A DNA stretch of 64,000 bases from Glycomyces sambucus. Lineage in GTDB: Bacteria > Actinomycetota > Actinomycetes > Mycobacteriales > Micromonosporaceae. The notes under the pieces were generated by a model that saw only the letters and a program-made list of their open reading frames with translations, was not told where the DNA came from and did no database searches. The position numbers and the translations under genes were made by a program. Below are positions 33,155 to 40,875 of the stretch, piece after piece. The stretch lies in the NCBI RefSeq assembly GCF_900102815.1, contig NZ_FNGF01000008.1, positions 222,343 to 286,342 of the forward strand, in the 5' to 3' direction. The stretch's first letter is position 1. Each line of letters begins with the position of its first letter.

Positions 33155-34818
33155 CAGCCCTGGCCCCCGGCGAGCAGCGGCTCCAGCTTGATGCCCGGGT
33201 AGTCGTTCTCGATGGTCTGGATGCGGTACTTGTTCGGCAGCGCCACCAGGAACGCGCCGTCGCGCGGGCGCGAGAACACCTCGACGCCCGGCGCGGTGCG
33301 CAGCCGCGCCGCCCCTTCGGCGTCGGTGAGCCGCGCGAGCTGGTACGGCAGGTGGTCGATCGTGGCGGGCACGTCGAACTCGGCCTGGAGCCGGGCCGTG
33401 GTCACCTCGAACTGGAGCGGGCCGACCGCGGCGAGCACGGGCGTGGCCTCGCCGCGCCGCTCGGAGTAGAGGACCTGCACGACCCCCTCGGCGTCGAGCT
33501 GCGCGATGCCGCGGCGGAACCGCTTGGCCTTGGAGGTGTCGTGCATCTGGAGCGCCCCGAAGTGCTCGGGCGCGAACGCCGGCAGCGGCGGGTACTCGAC
33601 GGCCTTCCCCTGGTAGATCGTGTCCCCGACCGACAGGCCGGTGGCGTTCACCAGGCCCACGATGTCGCCGGGCCACGCCTCGTCGACGGTGTCGCGGGCC
33701 GACCCGAACAGGGTCTGCGCGTACTTCGTCGACATGGTGCGCCCGCCCTGGGCCTGCGTGACCTGCATGCCGCGCTCGAACCGGCCCGAGCAGACGCGGA
33801 TGAACGCGAGCTGGTCGCGGTGCGAGGCGTTCATGTTCGCCTGCGACTTGAAGACGAACCCGGAGAAGCCGTCCTCCAGGTCGCGCGGCTCGCCCTTGGC
33901 GTCGTCGCGCGAGAACGGCGACGGCGCGATGTCCACGAGCAGGTCGAGGAGCTGCCCGACCCCGAAGTGCACCAGCGCGGCCCCGAACAGCGTCGGCGTC
34001 GTCTGGCCGGACTCGAACGTCTTCTGGTCGAAGTCGGCGTCGACGGCGCTCAGCAGCTCCGACTCCTCGCGCGCCCGCTCGTAGTCCTCGCCGAACCGCG
34101 CCAGGGACTCGTCCTCGCCGAGGACCTCCGCGATCGCCGACTGCTGCCCGCCGGGGGACCGCTCGTAGCGGACCATGCCCGGCACCTGCGGCCCCACGGG
34201 CCGGCGGCCGTCCCGCCGCTCCCCGCTGTGCTTCCGGTCCGGCTCGCTCCGCTCGCCGAACGCGATCCGCTCGATGACGCCGCGGAACTCGCCGCCGACG
34301 CCCACCGGCCACGTCACGGGCGTCGGCTTGATGCCGATGCGCGTCTCGATCTCCTCGATGAGCTCCAGGGCGTCCTTCGCGGGCCGGTCCCACTTGTTCA
34401 CGAACGTGATGACGGGGATGCGGCGCGCCCGGCACACCTCGAACAGCTTCAGCGTCTGCGGTTCGAGGCCCTTCGCGGCGTCCAGGAGCATCACCGCGGC
34501 GTCGACCGCGGTGAGCACCCGGTACGTGTCCTCGGAGAAGTCGGCGTGGCCGGGGGTGTCGAGGAGGTTGACGACGCAGTCGCGGTACTCGAACTGGAGC
34601 GCTGCCGAGGTGATCGAGATGCCGCGGTCCTGCTCCATGGACATCCAGTCGGAGACCACGCCCTTGCGGTCGCCCTTGCCGTGGACGGCGCCCGCGGCCG
34701 AGATGGCGCGGCCGTGCAGCGCCAGGGCCTCGGTGATGGTCGACTTGCCGGCGTCGGGGTGGGAGATCACCGCGAACGTGCGGCGGCGCGCGGCCTCCGC
34801 CGAGATGTGGCTGGACAT
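33154..34818 (-). CDS. prfC: Peptide chain release factor 3
   Basis: GTPase that recycles RF1/RF2. 554 residues against ~530 in E. coli. G1 SHPDAGKST, G3 DTPGHADF, G4 NKWD, and the RF3 C-terminal block are clear. Residues ~188-222 contain an unusually basic insert (GERSEPDRKHSGERRDGRR...) in the region where RF3 proteins have a short acidic loop. RF3 is not universal in actinobacteria; here it heads an operon with rsmA and ispE. Confidence 0.95.
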   Translation of the reverse strand: MSSHISAEAARRRTFAVISHPDAGKSTITEALALHGRAISAAGAVHGKGDRKGVVSDWMSMEQDRGISITSAALQFEYRDCVVNLLDTPGHADFSEDTYRVLTAVDAAVMLLDAAKGLEPQTLKLFEVCRARRIPVITFVNKWDRPAKDALELIEEIETRIGIKPTPVTWPVGVGGEFRGVIERIAFGERSEPDRKHSGERRDGRRPVGPQVPGMVRYERSPGGQQSAIAEVLGEDESLARFGEDYERAREESELLSAVDADFDQKTFESGQTTPTLFGAALVHFGVGQLLDLLVDIAPSPFSRDDAKGEPRDLEDGFSGFVFKSQANMNASHRDQLAFIRVCSGRFERGMQVTQAQGGRTMSTKYAQTLFGSARDTVDEAWPGDIVGLVNATGLSVGDTIYQGKAVEYPPLPAFAPEHFGALQMHDTSKAKRFRRGIAQLDAEGVVQVLYSERRGEATPVLAAVGPLQFEVTTARLQAEFDVPATIDHLPYQLARLTDAEGAARLRTAPGVEVFSRPRDGAFLVALPNKYRIQTIENDYPGIKLEPLLAGGQG

Positions 34819-35072
34819 GGATTCCTCAAGGTTTCAAAGTGCTGCGAACCGCGGCCCGGGGCCGCGCCGCGATGCGGGGCGACGCGCGTCGGGGGCCGGC
34901 CTTCAACGATAGCCGTGGCGAACGACACGACCGGGCAGCCCGTTCCGGGGCCGATTCCTGTCGGACCCCTGCGCAACCCTGGACGCTACGTTCCCCTTCT
35001 GGGTGGGTGGGGGCTCGGGATGGTCTACAAGCGCAAGCCCTTAACGGCCCTTACGCTCAACCGTCCTGACTC

Positions 35073-35537
35073 TTAACGGCCCTGACCGGCGAGCTCGGCC
35101 TTGACGATCCCGGCGACGAGCTTCCCGTCGGCGCGCCCGGCCGTCTTCGGGCCGATCGCCTTCATCACCTTGCCCATGTCCTGGGGTCCCGAGAACCCGC
35201 CCTCGGCGATCGCCGACCGCACCAGTTCAGTGACTTCCGCCTCAGTGAGCTCGGTCGGCAGGTACCGCTTGATGACCGCTTCCTCGGCGAGCTCGTTGTC
35301 CGCGGACTCCTCGCGGCCCCCCGCGCGGAACGCGTCCGCCGCCTCCCGGCGCTGCTTCGCCTGCTTGACCAGCACCTTCACCACGTCGGCGTCGTCGAGT
35401 TCGCGCTTGGACTTCCCGGCGACCTCTTCGTTCCGAATTGCGGTGATGATCATGCGGAGCGTGCCCAGTGTCACCTTGTCCTTCGACTTGAGGGCGGCTC
35501 GCATATCCGTTTCCAACTGGGTCTTTAGCTCGCTCAT
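35073..35537 (-). CDS. GatB/YqeY domain protein
   Basis: 154 residues. LKTQLETDMRAALKSKDKVTLGTLRMIITAIRN-EEVAGK is the family start and GPQDMGKVMKAIGPKTAGRADGKLV the end. The domain is the tRNA-binding tail of GatB standing alone; its role is unknown. Its -10 TAGATT (minus, 35551-35546) overlaps the -10 of the divergent metallophosphoesterase. Confidence 0.93.
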   Translation of the reverse strand: MSELKTQLETDMRAALKSKDKVTLGTLRMIITAIRNEEVAGKSKRELDDADVVKVLVKQAKQRREAADAFRAGGREESADNELAEEAVIKRYLPTELTEAEVTELVRSAIAEGGFSGPQDMGKVMKAIGPKTAGRADGKLVAGIVKAELAGQGR

Positions 35538-35545
35538 ATCTCGAC

Positions 35546-35555
35546 AATCTACCGT
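35546..35555. promoter_or_regulatory. Overlapping divergent -10 elements
   Basis: Only 25 bp separate the two start codons (35537 minus, 35563 plus). TAGATT (minus, 35551-35546) ends 8 nt from the yqeY ATG; TACCGT (plus, 35550-35555) ends 7 nt from the metallophosphoesterase ATG. They share bases 35550-35551, so RNA polymerase could open only one at a time. Confidence 0.6.
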
Positions 35556-35562
35556 TGGGGGT

Positions 35563-36459
35563 ATGAAGATCAGCCGTGGACTTGCCGCAGCAGCCGGGAT
35601 CGGGGTCGGCGCGGGGGCGCTGGCGCTCGCCTACGCGTCCCTATACGAACGCGTCCAGTACACGCTCAGGCACTTCGCCGTGCCGGCGCTTCCCGAAGGG
35701 TCCGAGCCTATCCGGGTCCTGCACATCTCCGACCTGCACATGACGCCCGGGCAGGTGCGCAAGGCCCACTGGGTCGCGTCCCTGGCCGCGCTCGACCCGG
35801 ACCTGGTGCTCCTGACCGGCGACAACCTCGCCCACCCGGACGCGGTCGACCTCGTCGCGAAGACGCTCCGGCCGCTGCTGCGCGCCCCTGGCGCGTTCGT
35901 GTTCGGCTCGAACGACTACTACGCGCCGGTGTTCAAGAACCCGCTCCAGTACTTCAACCGCAACCACGAGCACAAGTACGGCGAGCCGCTGCCGACCGAG
36001 GAGCTGCGCAAGGTCCTCGTCGACGGCGGGTGGCTCGACCTGAACAACGCCGCCGCGGACAAGGTCGTCGCCGGGATGAACGTCCACTTCGCGGGCGTCG
36101 ACGACCCGCACTTCGACCTCGACGACTACGAGCTCGTCGCCGGGGCCGTCCCCAGCAGCGCCGACCTGTCGATCGGCCTCACGCACTCGCCCGAACCGCG
36201 CGTCCTCGACTCCTTCGAGGCCGACGGCTACGACTTCGTCGCCGCGGGCCACACCCACGGCGGCCAGGTCTGCGTGCCCGGCTACGGCGCGCTCGTCACC
36301 AACTGCGGCATCGACCGCGAGCGCGTGAAGGGCCTGCACCCGTGGGAGGACATGTGGCTGCACGTGTCCGCCGGGCTCGGCACCAGCCCGTACGCGCCGG
36401 TGCGCTTCGCGTGCGCCCCGGAGGCGAGCCTGCTGACGTTCGTCCCGAAGGTCTTCTAG
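35563..36459 (+). CDS. Membrane-anchored metallophosphoesterase
   Basis: 298 residues. Residues ~8-26 are a hydrophobic N-terminal anchor (AAAAGIGVGAGALALAYAS). The metallophosphatase core follows: HISDLHM, LLTGDN, GSNDYY and AGHTHGGQ. The third motif reads GSND rather than the common GN(H/D)D, but Asn and Asp are kept. It resembles YaeI-type phosphodiesterases; the substrate is unknown. The leaderless start is supported by TACCGT 7 nt upstream. Confidence 0.92.
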   Translation: MKISRGLAAAAGIGVGAGALALAYASLYERVQYTLRHFAVPALPEGSEPIRVLHISDLHMTPGQVRKAHWVASLAALDPDLVLLTGDNLAHPDAVDLVAKTLRPLLRAPGAFVFGSNDYYAPVFKNPLQYFNRNHEHKYGEPLPTEELRKVLVDGGWLDLNNAAADKVVAGMNVHFAGVDDPHFDLDDYELVAGAVPSSADLSIGLTHSPEPRVLDSFEADGYDFVAAGHTHGGQVCVPGYGALVTNCGIDRERVKGLHPWEDMWLHVSAGLGTSPYAPVRFACAPEASLLTFVPKVF

Positions 36460-36584
36460 TCGCGGGGCCGGGGCCCGGATGTGACCGGGCCCCGCGCCCC
36501 CGACCCCGTTCGACGGCCCGCGCCGGGTTCGGGTAGCATTTCCAATCGACGCGTTCGCCCAGCGTGCGCGGGAAAACAGAACAT

Positions 36585-36658
36585 CGGGTTGTGGCGCAGC
36601 TTGGTAGCGCACCTCGTTCGGGACGAGGGGGTCGCAGGTTCAAATCCTGTCAACCCGA
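36585..36658 (+). tRNA. tRNA-Pro (CGG)
   Basis: 74 nt. Acceptor CGGGTTG pairs with CAACCCG; the anticodon stem CCTCG/CGAGG holds the loop TTCGGGA, anticodon CGG; T-loop GGTTCAAATCC. No CCA is encoded. Confidence 0.97.
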
Positions 36659-36665
36659 CAGATCG

Positions 36666-36696
36666 GCACCGGGAGCATCGACGATGCTTCCGGTGC
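36666..36696 (+). terminator. tRNA-Pro terminator
   Basis: A 14-bp stem with one G-T pair (GCACCGGGAGCATC with GATGCTTCCGGTGC), loop GAC, followed by TTT. It begins 8 nt after the tRNA. Confidence 0.85.
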
Positions 36697-36815
36697 TTTC
36701 GTATGCGCAGGGGACGGCGGTGCACTGCCGACCGGAAGTCGGCAAGGCTTCTGGTACGGCCCCCACGCTTGGATCTCGCTCGATCCGGGTACCAGGACGG
36801 CAACCGGTCGACTGA

Positions 36816-36893
36816 GCACTCATCGACCAGCGCTCATTGACTCACCGCCCATCGACCCAGCGTTCATCGACCGGTGCTCATCGACCCAGCGAC
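36816..36893 (+). repeat. Imperfect ~15-bp tandem repeats
   Basis: A CGCTCATCGACCCAG-like unit occurs about five times with several changes per copy. It lies just before the small gene at 36915. The rest of the gap from 36700 to 36815 shows nothing. Confidence 0.6.
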
Positions 36894-36914
36894 CTTCGAC
36901 GAAAGGACGGCGCC

Positions 36915-37157
36915 GTGGCCACCCCCGAGTCCGAACTTCCGACGTGGAGCGAAGCGCAGCAGCACGCCGTGACCCACGCATCCGCCGCAGCCACCGAGCG
37001 GGACCCCGCGACGCGAGAGCACCACCTCCAACTCGCGCAGGTGTGGGCCACCATCGCCCTCTCCCGCGCCACCTTCGAGCAAGCCCAGAAGTTCGCCCAC
37101 TCAGTCGACGACCTCACCGGCACGATCAACGACATCCCGTCGCGGCTGCCCCGCTGA
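36915..37157 (+). CDS. Small hypothetical protein
   Basis: 80 residues, GTG start after GAAAGGA with good spacing. The protein is soluble and largely helical: a W-S-E-A-Q-Q-H-A-V opening, a central HHLQLAQVWATIALSRATFEQA helix and a short polar tail. I do not recognise it with certainty; similar small helical proteins occur widely in actinobacteria. No neighbours hint at function. Confidence 0.65.
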   Translation: MATPESELPTWSEAQQHAVTHASAAATERDPATREHHLQLAQVWATIALSRATFEQAQKFAHSVDDLTGTINDIPSRLPR

Positions 37158-37246
37158 GCAGACTTCGTTGACCGGACCCCGCTGCCGGGCCCCGCAGTCG
37201 CAGTCCGGTCTCTCGCGAGCACCGAAGCGGCAACCGGCGGGGCCGC

Positions 37247-37621
37247 TCAATAGCGTTCGACGAGGTGCTCCCGGCCTGTCGGAGGTACGTAGGGCACCGG
37301 CCAGAAGTCGGTGATGCGGGTGATGCGTCCGGTCTCGTCGAAGTCGAGCCAGACGCAGGCGGGCTCGTGGTCGTCGCCGATCCAGAAGTCCACCAGGGCG
37401 GCGGCGTGCCTGCCCTCGGTGACCACTCGCTGCGTTCGCAGGTGCCAGTCGCCCGGGTACTCCTGGTTGAAGCGGATGTACGGCTCCCGGCCGACGACCC
37501 GCTCACGCGTCTGCGGCATCTCGTACACCACGTCCTCGGCGAGCAAGGCGTGCAACGCATCCCAGTCGCGCGCCTCCAGACTGGCGAAGTACTTGCCGGC
37601 GGTGCTCTCGGGTTCGGCCAT
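37247..37621 (-). CDS. NTF2-like/SnoaL-type protein
   Basis: 124 residues. The pattern AGKYFASLEARDWDALHALLAEDVVYEMPQTRERVVGREPYIRF is the opening of the NTF2-like superfamily, ending W-P-V-P-Y. Such proteins are small isomerases, hydrolases or binding modules; no catalytic pair can be assigned. Start ATG 37621 is supported by a promoter TGTCGGAC-N8-TACGAT ending 6 nt upstream; a GTG or longer start at ~37654 would place that promoter inside the gene. Confidence 0.85.
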   Translation of the reverse strand: MAEPESTAGKYFASLEARDWDALHALLAEDVVYEMPQTRERVVGREPYIRFNQEYPGDWHLRTQRVVTEGRHAAALVDFWIGDDHEPACVWLDFDETGRITRITDFWPVPYVPPTGREHLVERY

Positions 37622-37627
37622 CTCGAA

Positions 37628-37649
37628 ATCGTAGGGACCGGGTCCGACA
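37628..37649 (-). promoter_or_regulatory. PafBC-like leaderless promoter of the NTF2-like gene
   Basis: Minus strand: TGTCGGAC (37649-37642), 8-nt spacer, TACGAT (37633-37628), then 6 nt to the ATG. The spacing equals that of the RecA-independent damage promoter TTGTCRGTG-N8-TANNNT; the core differs at two positions. Confidence 0.55.
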
Positions 37650-37759
37650 GGCACCCGCGCCGGGCGCCGAGAGGCGGACCGCGCTCGCGCCCGCGTCCGG
37701 CGCTCCGACCTCCGTGATCCGCTGCGTGCGTTGCTGATACGGAACTGAACGTCGTCATC

Positions 37760-38962
37760 TCATGGCCTCGCAGTGGATCGGAGCGGCAGTGTCGCTTGCA
37801 ATGTCCAGTCGGTTCCTCCCTCCGTTCCGGCGGAGGCGTCGCCGCCGAGGAGCCTCACGCGTTCGGCGATGCCGGTCAGCCCGCGGCCGCGGGCGCTGGT
37901 TCCGGTCGTGCCCGTGGACCGGTTCGACACCCGTACGTGCAGGTGGTCGTCCGTGATGTCGAGGTGCACGCGGATCTCGGCACCGGGCGCATGGCGGAGG
38001 GCGTTGGTGACGCCCTCCTGGACGATGCGGTACGCCTCCTGGGAGATCGTCGCCGGCACCGAGTCGGGGTCGCCGTCGAGGTGCATGGTGATGCCGGTAC
38101 CCGTCTGGGCGATGCGGTCGCGGAGCAGGTCGAGGTCGGCGAGGGCCGGTTCGGGCCGCGCGGTCGCCGGTTCGCCGCGGAGGACGCCGAGCGCCCGGTC
38201 GAGGTCGTCCAGGGCCGCGCGGGAGGTGCCCTCGATCGCCTCGATCGCCCGGCGGGCGCTCTCGGGGTCGGATTCCATGGCCTGCTTGGCGACGGCCGCC
38301 TGAATGGTGGAGGCGGTCAGGGTGTGGCCGATCGAGTCGTGGAGGTCGCGGGCGAGGCGGTTGCGGGCGGCGGCCTGGTCGGCGTCGGCCTCGGCCGCCG
38401 CGAGCCGTTCGGCCAGGCCGGGGCCGAGCAGCAGCGCGGCGATCCTTCGCATGAGGGCTTCGTATCCGGCGCAGAGGTAGACCGCCGCGAGGGCGGCGCC
38501 CACTGCCGCAGCGAGCGTCCAGGCGCCGTCGGCGCCCGGCGCGATCGTCACCTCCGATCCGAACATCACGGTGCCGCCGTCGTTGAGCCACACCACCGGG
38601 AGTCCGAGGGTGAACAGCGCCAGGCTGACCACGGCCGCGAGGAACCCGCCCGCGATCGTCCACGCGACCAGCCACGCCGCCGAGGCCGACCGCCGCGGCC
38701 GTCGCGGGGCGGGGAGGCCGGTCGAGAGCAGGCCGTTGGCGAGCCGCACGCTCGCCCGCCTGGTCGGGCGCAGCAGCCCGATCGCGCCGGTGAGGACCAG
38801 CGCGGCCGCGCCCAGCACGAGTGCGTGGATCCGCGTGGGCCAGAGGATCAGGAGGCCGGAGGCGACCAGGGCCACCGATGCCGCCAGGACCACGCCGAGG
38901 AACGCGTGGACCGCGCCGCGGTACGGGCCGGTGGTGAAGGGGAGGCGGAGAAACTGTCGCAT
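37760..38962 (-). CDS. Sensor histidine kinase (HisKA_3/NarL type)
   Basis: 400 residues. The N-terminal ~190 residues hold about four membrane helices. The phosphorylated His is in ARNRLARDLHDSIGHTLTAS (~residue 215). The ATPase domain shows EGVTNALRHAPG (N box) and GRGLTGIAERVRLLGG (G box). The cognate regulator is probably the LuxR-type protein at 40000; the CPBP gene lies between them, divergent from the kinase. Confidence 0.92.
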   Translation of the reverse strand: MRQFLRLPFTTGPYRGAVHAFLGVVLAASVALVASGLLILWPTRIHALVLGAAALVLTGAIGLLRPTRRASVRLANGLLSTGLPAPRRPRRSASAAWLVAWTIAGGFLAAVVSLALFTLGLPVVWLNDGGTVMFGSEVTIAPGADGAWTLAAAVGAALAAVYLCAGYEALMRRIAALLLGPGLAERLAAAEADADQAAARNRLARDLHDSIGHTLTASTIQAAVAKQAMESDPESARRAIEAIEGTSRAALDDLDRALGVLRGEPATARPEPALADLDLLRDRIAQTGTGITMHLDGDPDSVPATISQEAYRIVQEGVTNALRHAPGAEIRVHLDITDDHLHVRVSNRSTGTTGTSARGRGLTGIAERVRLLGGDASAGTEGGTDWTLQATLPLRSTARP

Positions 38963-38992
38963 GGCGGCGAGTCTGCCAGGGCCGCCGTGCGC

Positions 38993-39042
38993 CTGACTCC
39001 CTCGCACGAGGGACCCGAAGACCACGATTTCGAGGGAGTCAG
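38993..39042. promoter_or_regulatory. Perfect 12-bp inverted repeat, likely response-regulator operator
   Basis: CTGACTCCCTCG at 38993-39004 and its exact complement at 39031-39042, in the divergent gap between the histidine kinase and the CPBP gene. A third CGAGGGA lies at 39007. Probably the binding site of the LuxR-type regulator at 40000. Confidence 0.6.
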
Positions 39043-39099
39043 AGGACCGGCGCGGCGGCGACCGTTGGGGGCGAACCGCAATCGAAAGGACCCCCGCAC

Positions 39100-39957
39100 A
39101 TGACGACCCGCACCAAGGGCGTTCTCGTCTTCCTCCTCCTCGCGTTCGGCCTGTCCTGGGCCGGCATGTTCATCGCACGGCTCGGCTTCGGGCTGTCGCT
39201 GGTGAACCCGCTCGTCCAACTGGCCGGGATCGCGTTCACCCCCGCGATCGCCGCGTTCGTCGTCCGCAAATGGGTCACCCGCGAAGGCTTCGCCGACACC
39301 GGCATGAAACCGCGCATCCGCCGGAACATCGGCCTCTACCTCGCCGCCTGGCTCGGCCCGCTCGCGTTCGCCGCCGCCGCGATCGGCATCGCCGTCGCCG
39401 TCGGCATGTGGGAGTTCGACGCCTCCGCCTTCGCGCTCATCCCCGGCCAGCCCGTCTGGGTCGCCATCGGCGCGCTCCTGCTCGTCGTGATCGTGCTGAC
39501 CCCGATCTACTGGGGCGAGGAGTACGGCTGGACCAGCTACCTGCGGCTGCGCCTGTTCCCGGAGCGCCCCTTCGCATCGACGCTCGCGACCGGCCTGATC
39601 TGGGCCGTCTGGCACTACCCGCTCGCGTTCCTCGGCTACATCGAGTTCGCGAACGTCGCCCTCGGGCTGGCCGTGTGGACGGTGTCGTTCATGTTCCAGG
39701 AGGTCATCCTCACCTGGTTCCGCATGCGCAGCGGCTCGGTCTGGGCCGCCAGCCTCGCCCACGCGGGCAACAACATGGTCCTCGCGCTCCTCGTCGGCAC
39801 CGCCCTCGGCGACGACCAGCCGGTCGCCCAAACCCTGATCGGCACGGTGCCGATGGTCGTCCTCGCCCTGTGGATCATCCTCAGCGGCCGCCTCGCCGCC
39901 GACCGCCCCGAGACGACCGCGCCCGAGCCGCGCCCGGCCCTGGCCGCCCGAGGCTGA
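39100..39957 (+). CDS. CPBP-family intramembrane metalloprotease
   Basis: 285 residues, eight or so hydrophobic segments. The motifs are EEYGW (residues ~147-151, the EE metal pair), WHYPL (~168-172) and a third His in SLAHAGNN. This is the CAAX/bacteriocin-processing family, whose bacterial members give immunity or process peptides. ATG after AAAGGA. Enclosed between a histidine kinase and its likely response regulator, it may be the main target of that system. Confidence 0.9.
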   Translation: MTTRTKGVLVFLLLAFGLSWAGMFIARLGFGLSLVNPLVQLAGIAFTPAIAAFVVRKWVTREGFADTGMKPRIRRNIGLYLAAWLGPLAFAAAAIGIAVAVGMWEFDASAFALIPGQPVWVAIGALLLVVIVLTPIYWGEEYGWTSYLRLRLFPERPFASTLATGLIWAVWHYPLAFLGYIEFANVALGLAVWTVSFMFQEVILTWFRMRSGSVWAASLAHAGNNMVLALLVGTALGDDQPVAQTLIGTVPMVVLALWIILSGRLAADRPETTAPEPRPALAARG

Positions 39958-39999
39958 GCAGTGGAACCCGACGCACCGGAGGGGTGGCATCATCGGACG

Positions 40000-40671
40000 A
40001 TGCCCACCCCACCGGTCTCGGTGCTCATCGCCGACGACGACCCGCTCGTGCGCACCGGCCTGCGCGCGCTCCTCGCCGCCCGGCCCGACATCGACCCCGT
40101 CGCCGAGGCCGCCGGGGGCGACCAGGTGCTGCCGCTGGTGCGGCGGCACCGGCCCGACGTCGTCCTCATGGACGTGCGCATGCCGGGCATGGACGGGATC
40201 GAGGCGACCAAGACCCTGCGCGCGGCACTCGAGGATCCGCCGAAGGTCCTGGTCATCACCACGTTCGAGAACGACGAGTACGTGTACCGGGCGCTGCGCG
40301 CGGGCGCGGCGGGCTTCATCCTCAAACGCAGCGACATCGACCAGATCGCCCGCGCGATCCTCACCGTCGCCGCGGGCGACGGCCTCCTGTTCCCCGAGGC
40401 CATCCGCAGCCTCGCCGCCGAACACGCCCCGCCGCCGGGCAACGCGCACGGCCCGATGGCCCTCACCAAGCGCGAGGCCGAGGTCCTGCGCCGCATCGCC
40501 GAGGGCCTGTCGAACCAGGCCATCGCCGACCGCCTCTACCTGAGCCAGGAGACGGTCAAGACCCACGTCCGCAGCGTCCTCGCCAAACTCGGCGCCGCCA
40601 ACCGCACCGAGGCGGTCATCATCGCCTACGAATCAGGATTCGTCCGGCCCCGCAACGACCCCCGAACCTGA
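40000..40671 (+). CDS. NarL/LuxR-type response regulator
   Basis: 223 residues. Receiver domain with acidic DDD near the start and phospho-acceptor Asp in VVLMDVRMPGMDG (~residue 55), Lys in FILKRSD. LuxR HTH: TKREAEVLRRIAEGLSNQAIADRLYLSQETVKTHVRSVLAKLG. ATG 40000 is chosen over the upstream GTG at 39961 because the receiver domain begins directly after it. Partner of the kinase at 37760. Confidence 0.94.
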   Translation: MPTPPVSVLIADDDPLVRTGLRALLAARPDIDPVAEAAGGDQVLPLVRRHRPDVVLMDVRMPGMDGIEATKTLRAALEDPPKVLVITTFENDEYVYRALRAGAAGFILKRSDIDQIARAILTVAAGDGLLFPEAIRSLAAEHAPPPGNAHGPMALTKREAEVLRRIAEGLSNQAIADRLYLSQETVKTHVRSVLAKLGAANRTEAVIIAYESGFVRPRNDPRT

Positions 40672-40875
40672 ACCCGCGGCCACCGGGCCACGGCTCGCGC
40701 CGCAGGTGCCGCGCCCGTTCACGCGGGCGATCCGGATTACGGGCCGCACGTCGAACGGACCGGTGACGGCGTCGGCTGCGAGCGAACCTGGGGCTTGGGG
40801 GTAGAGGAAACTTCACCCCGAAGCCGGGCGCCTGCGGCAATGCCCGGAGCTGCGGAACTACCTACTGTTCTAGGC

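Noticed and set aside
37622..37654. Longer start for the NTF2-like gene at 37654
   Set aside because: It overlaps the putative promoter and adds a non-conserved segment.
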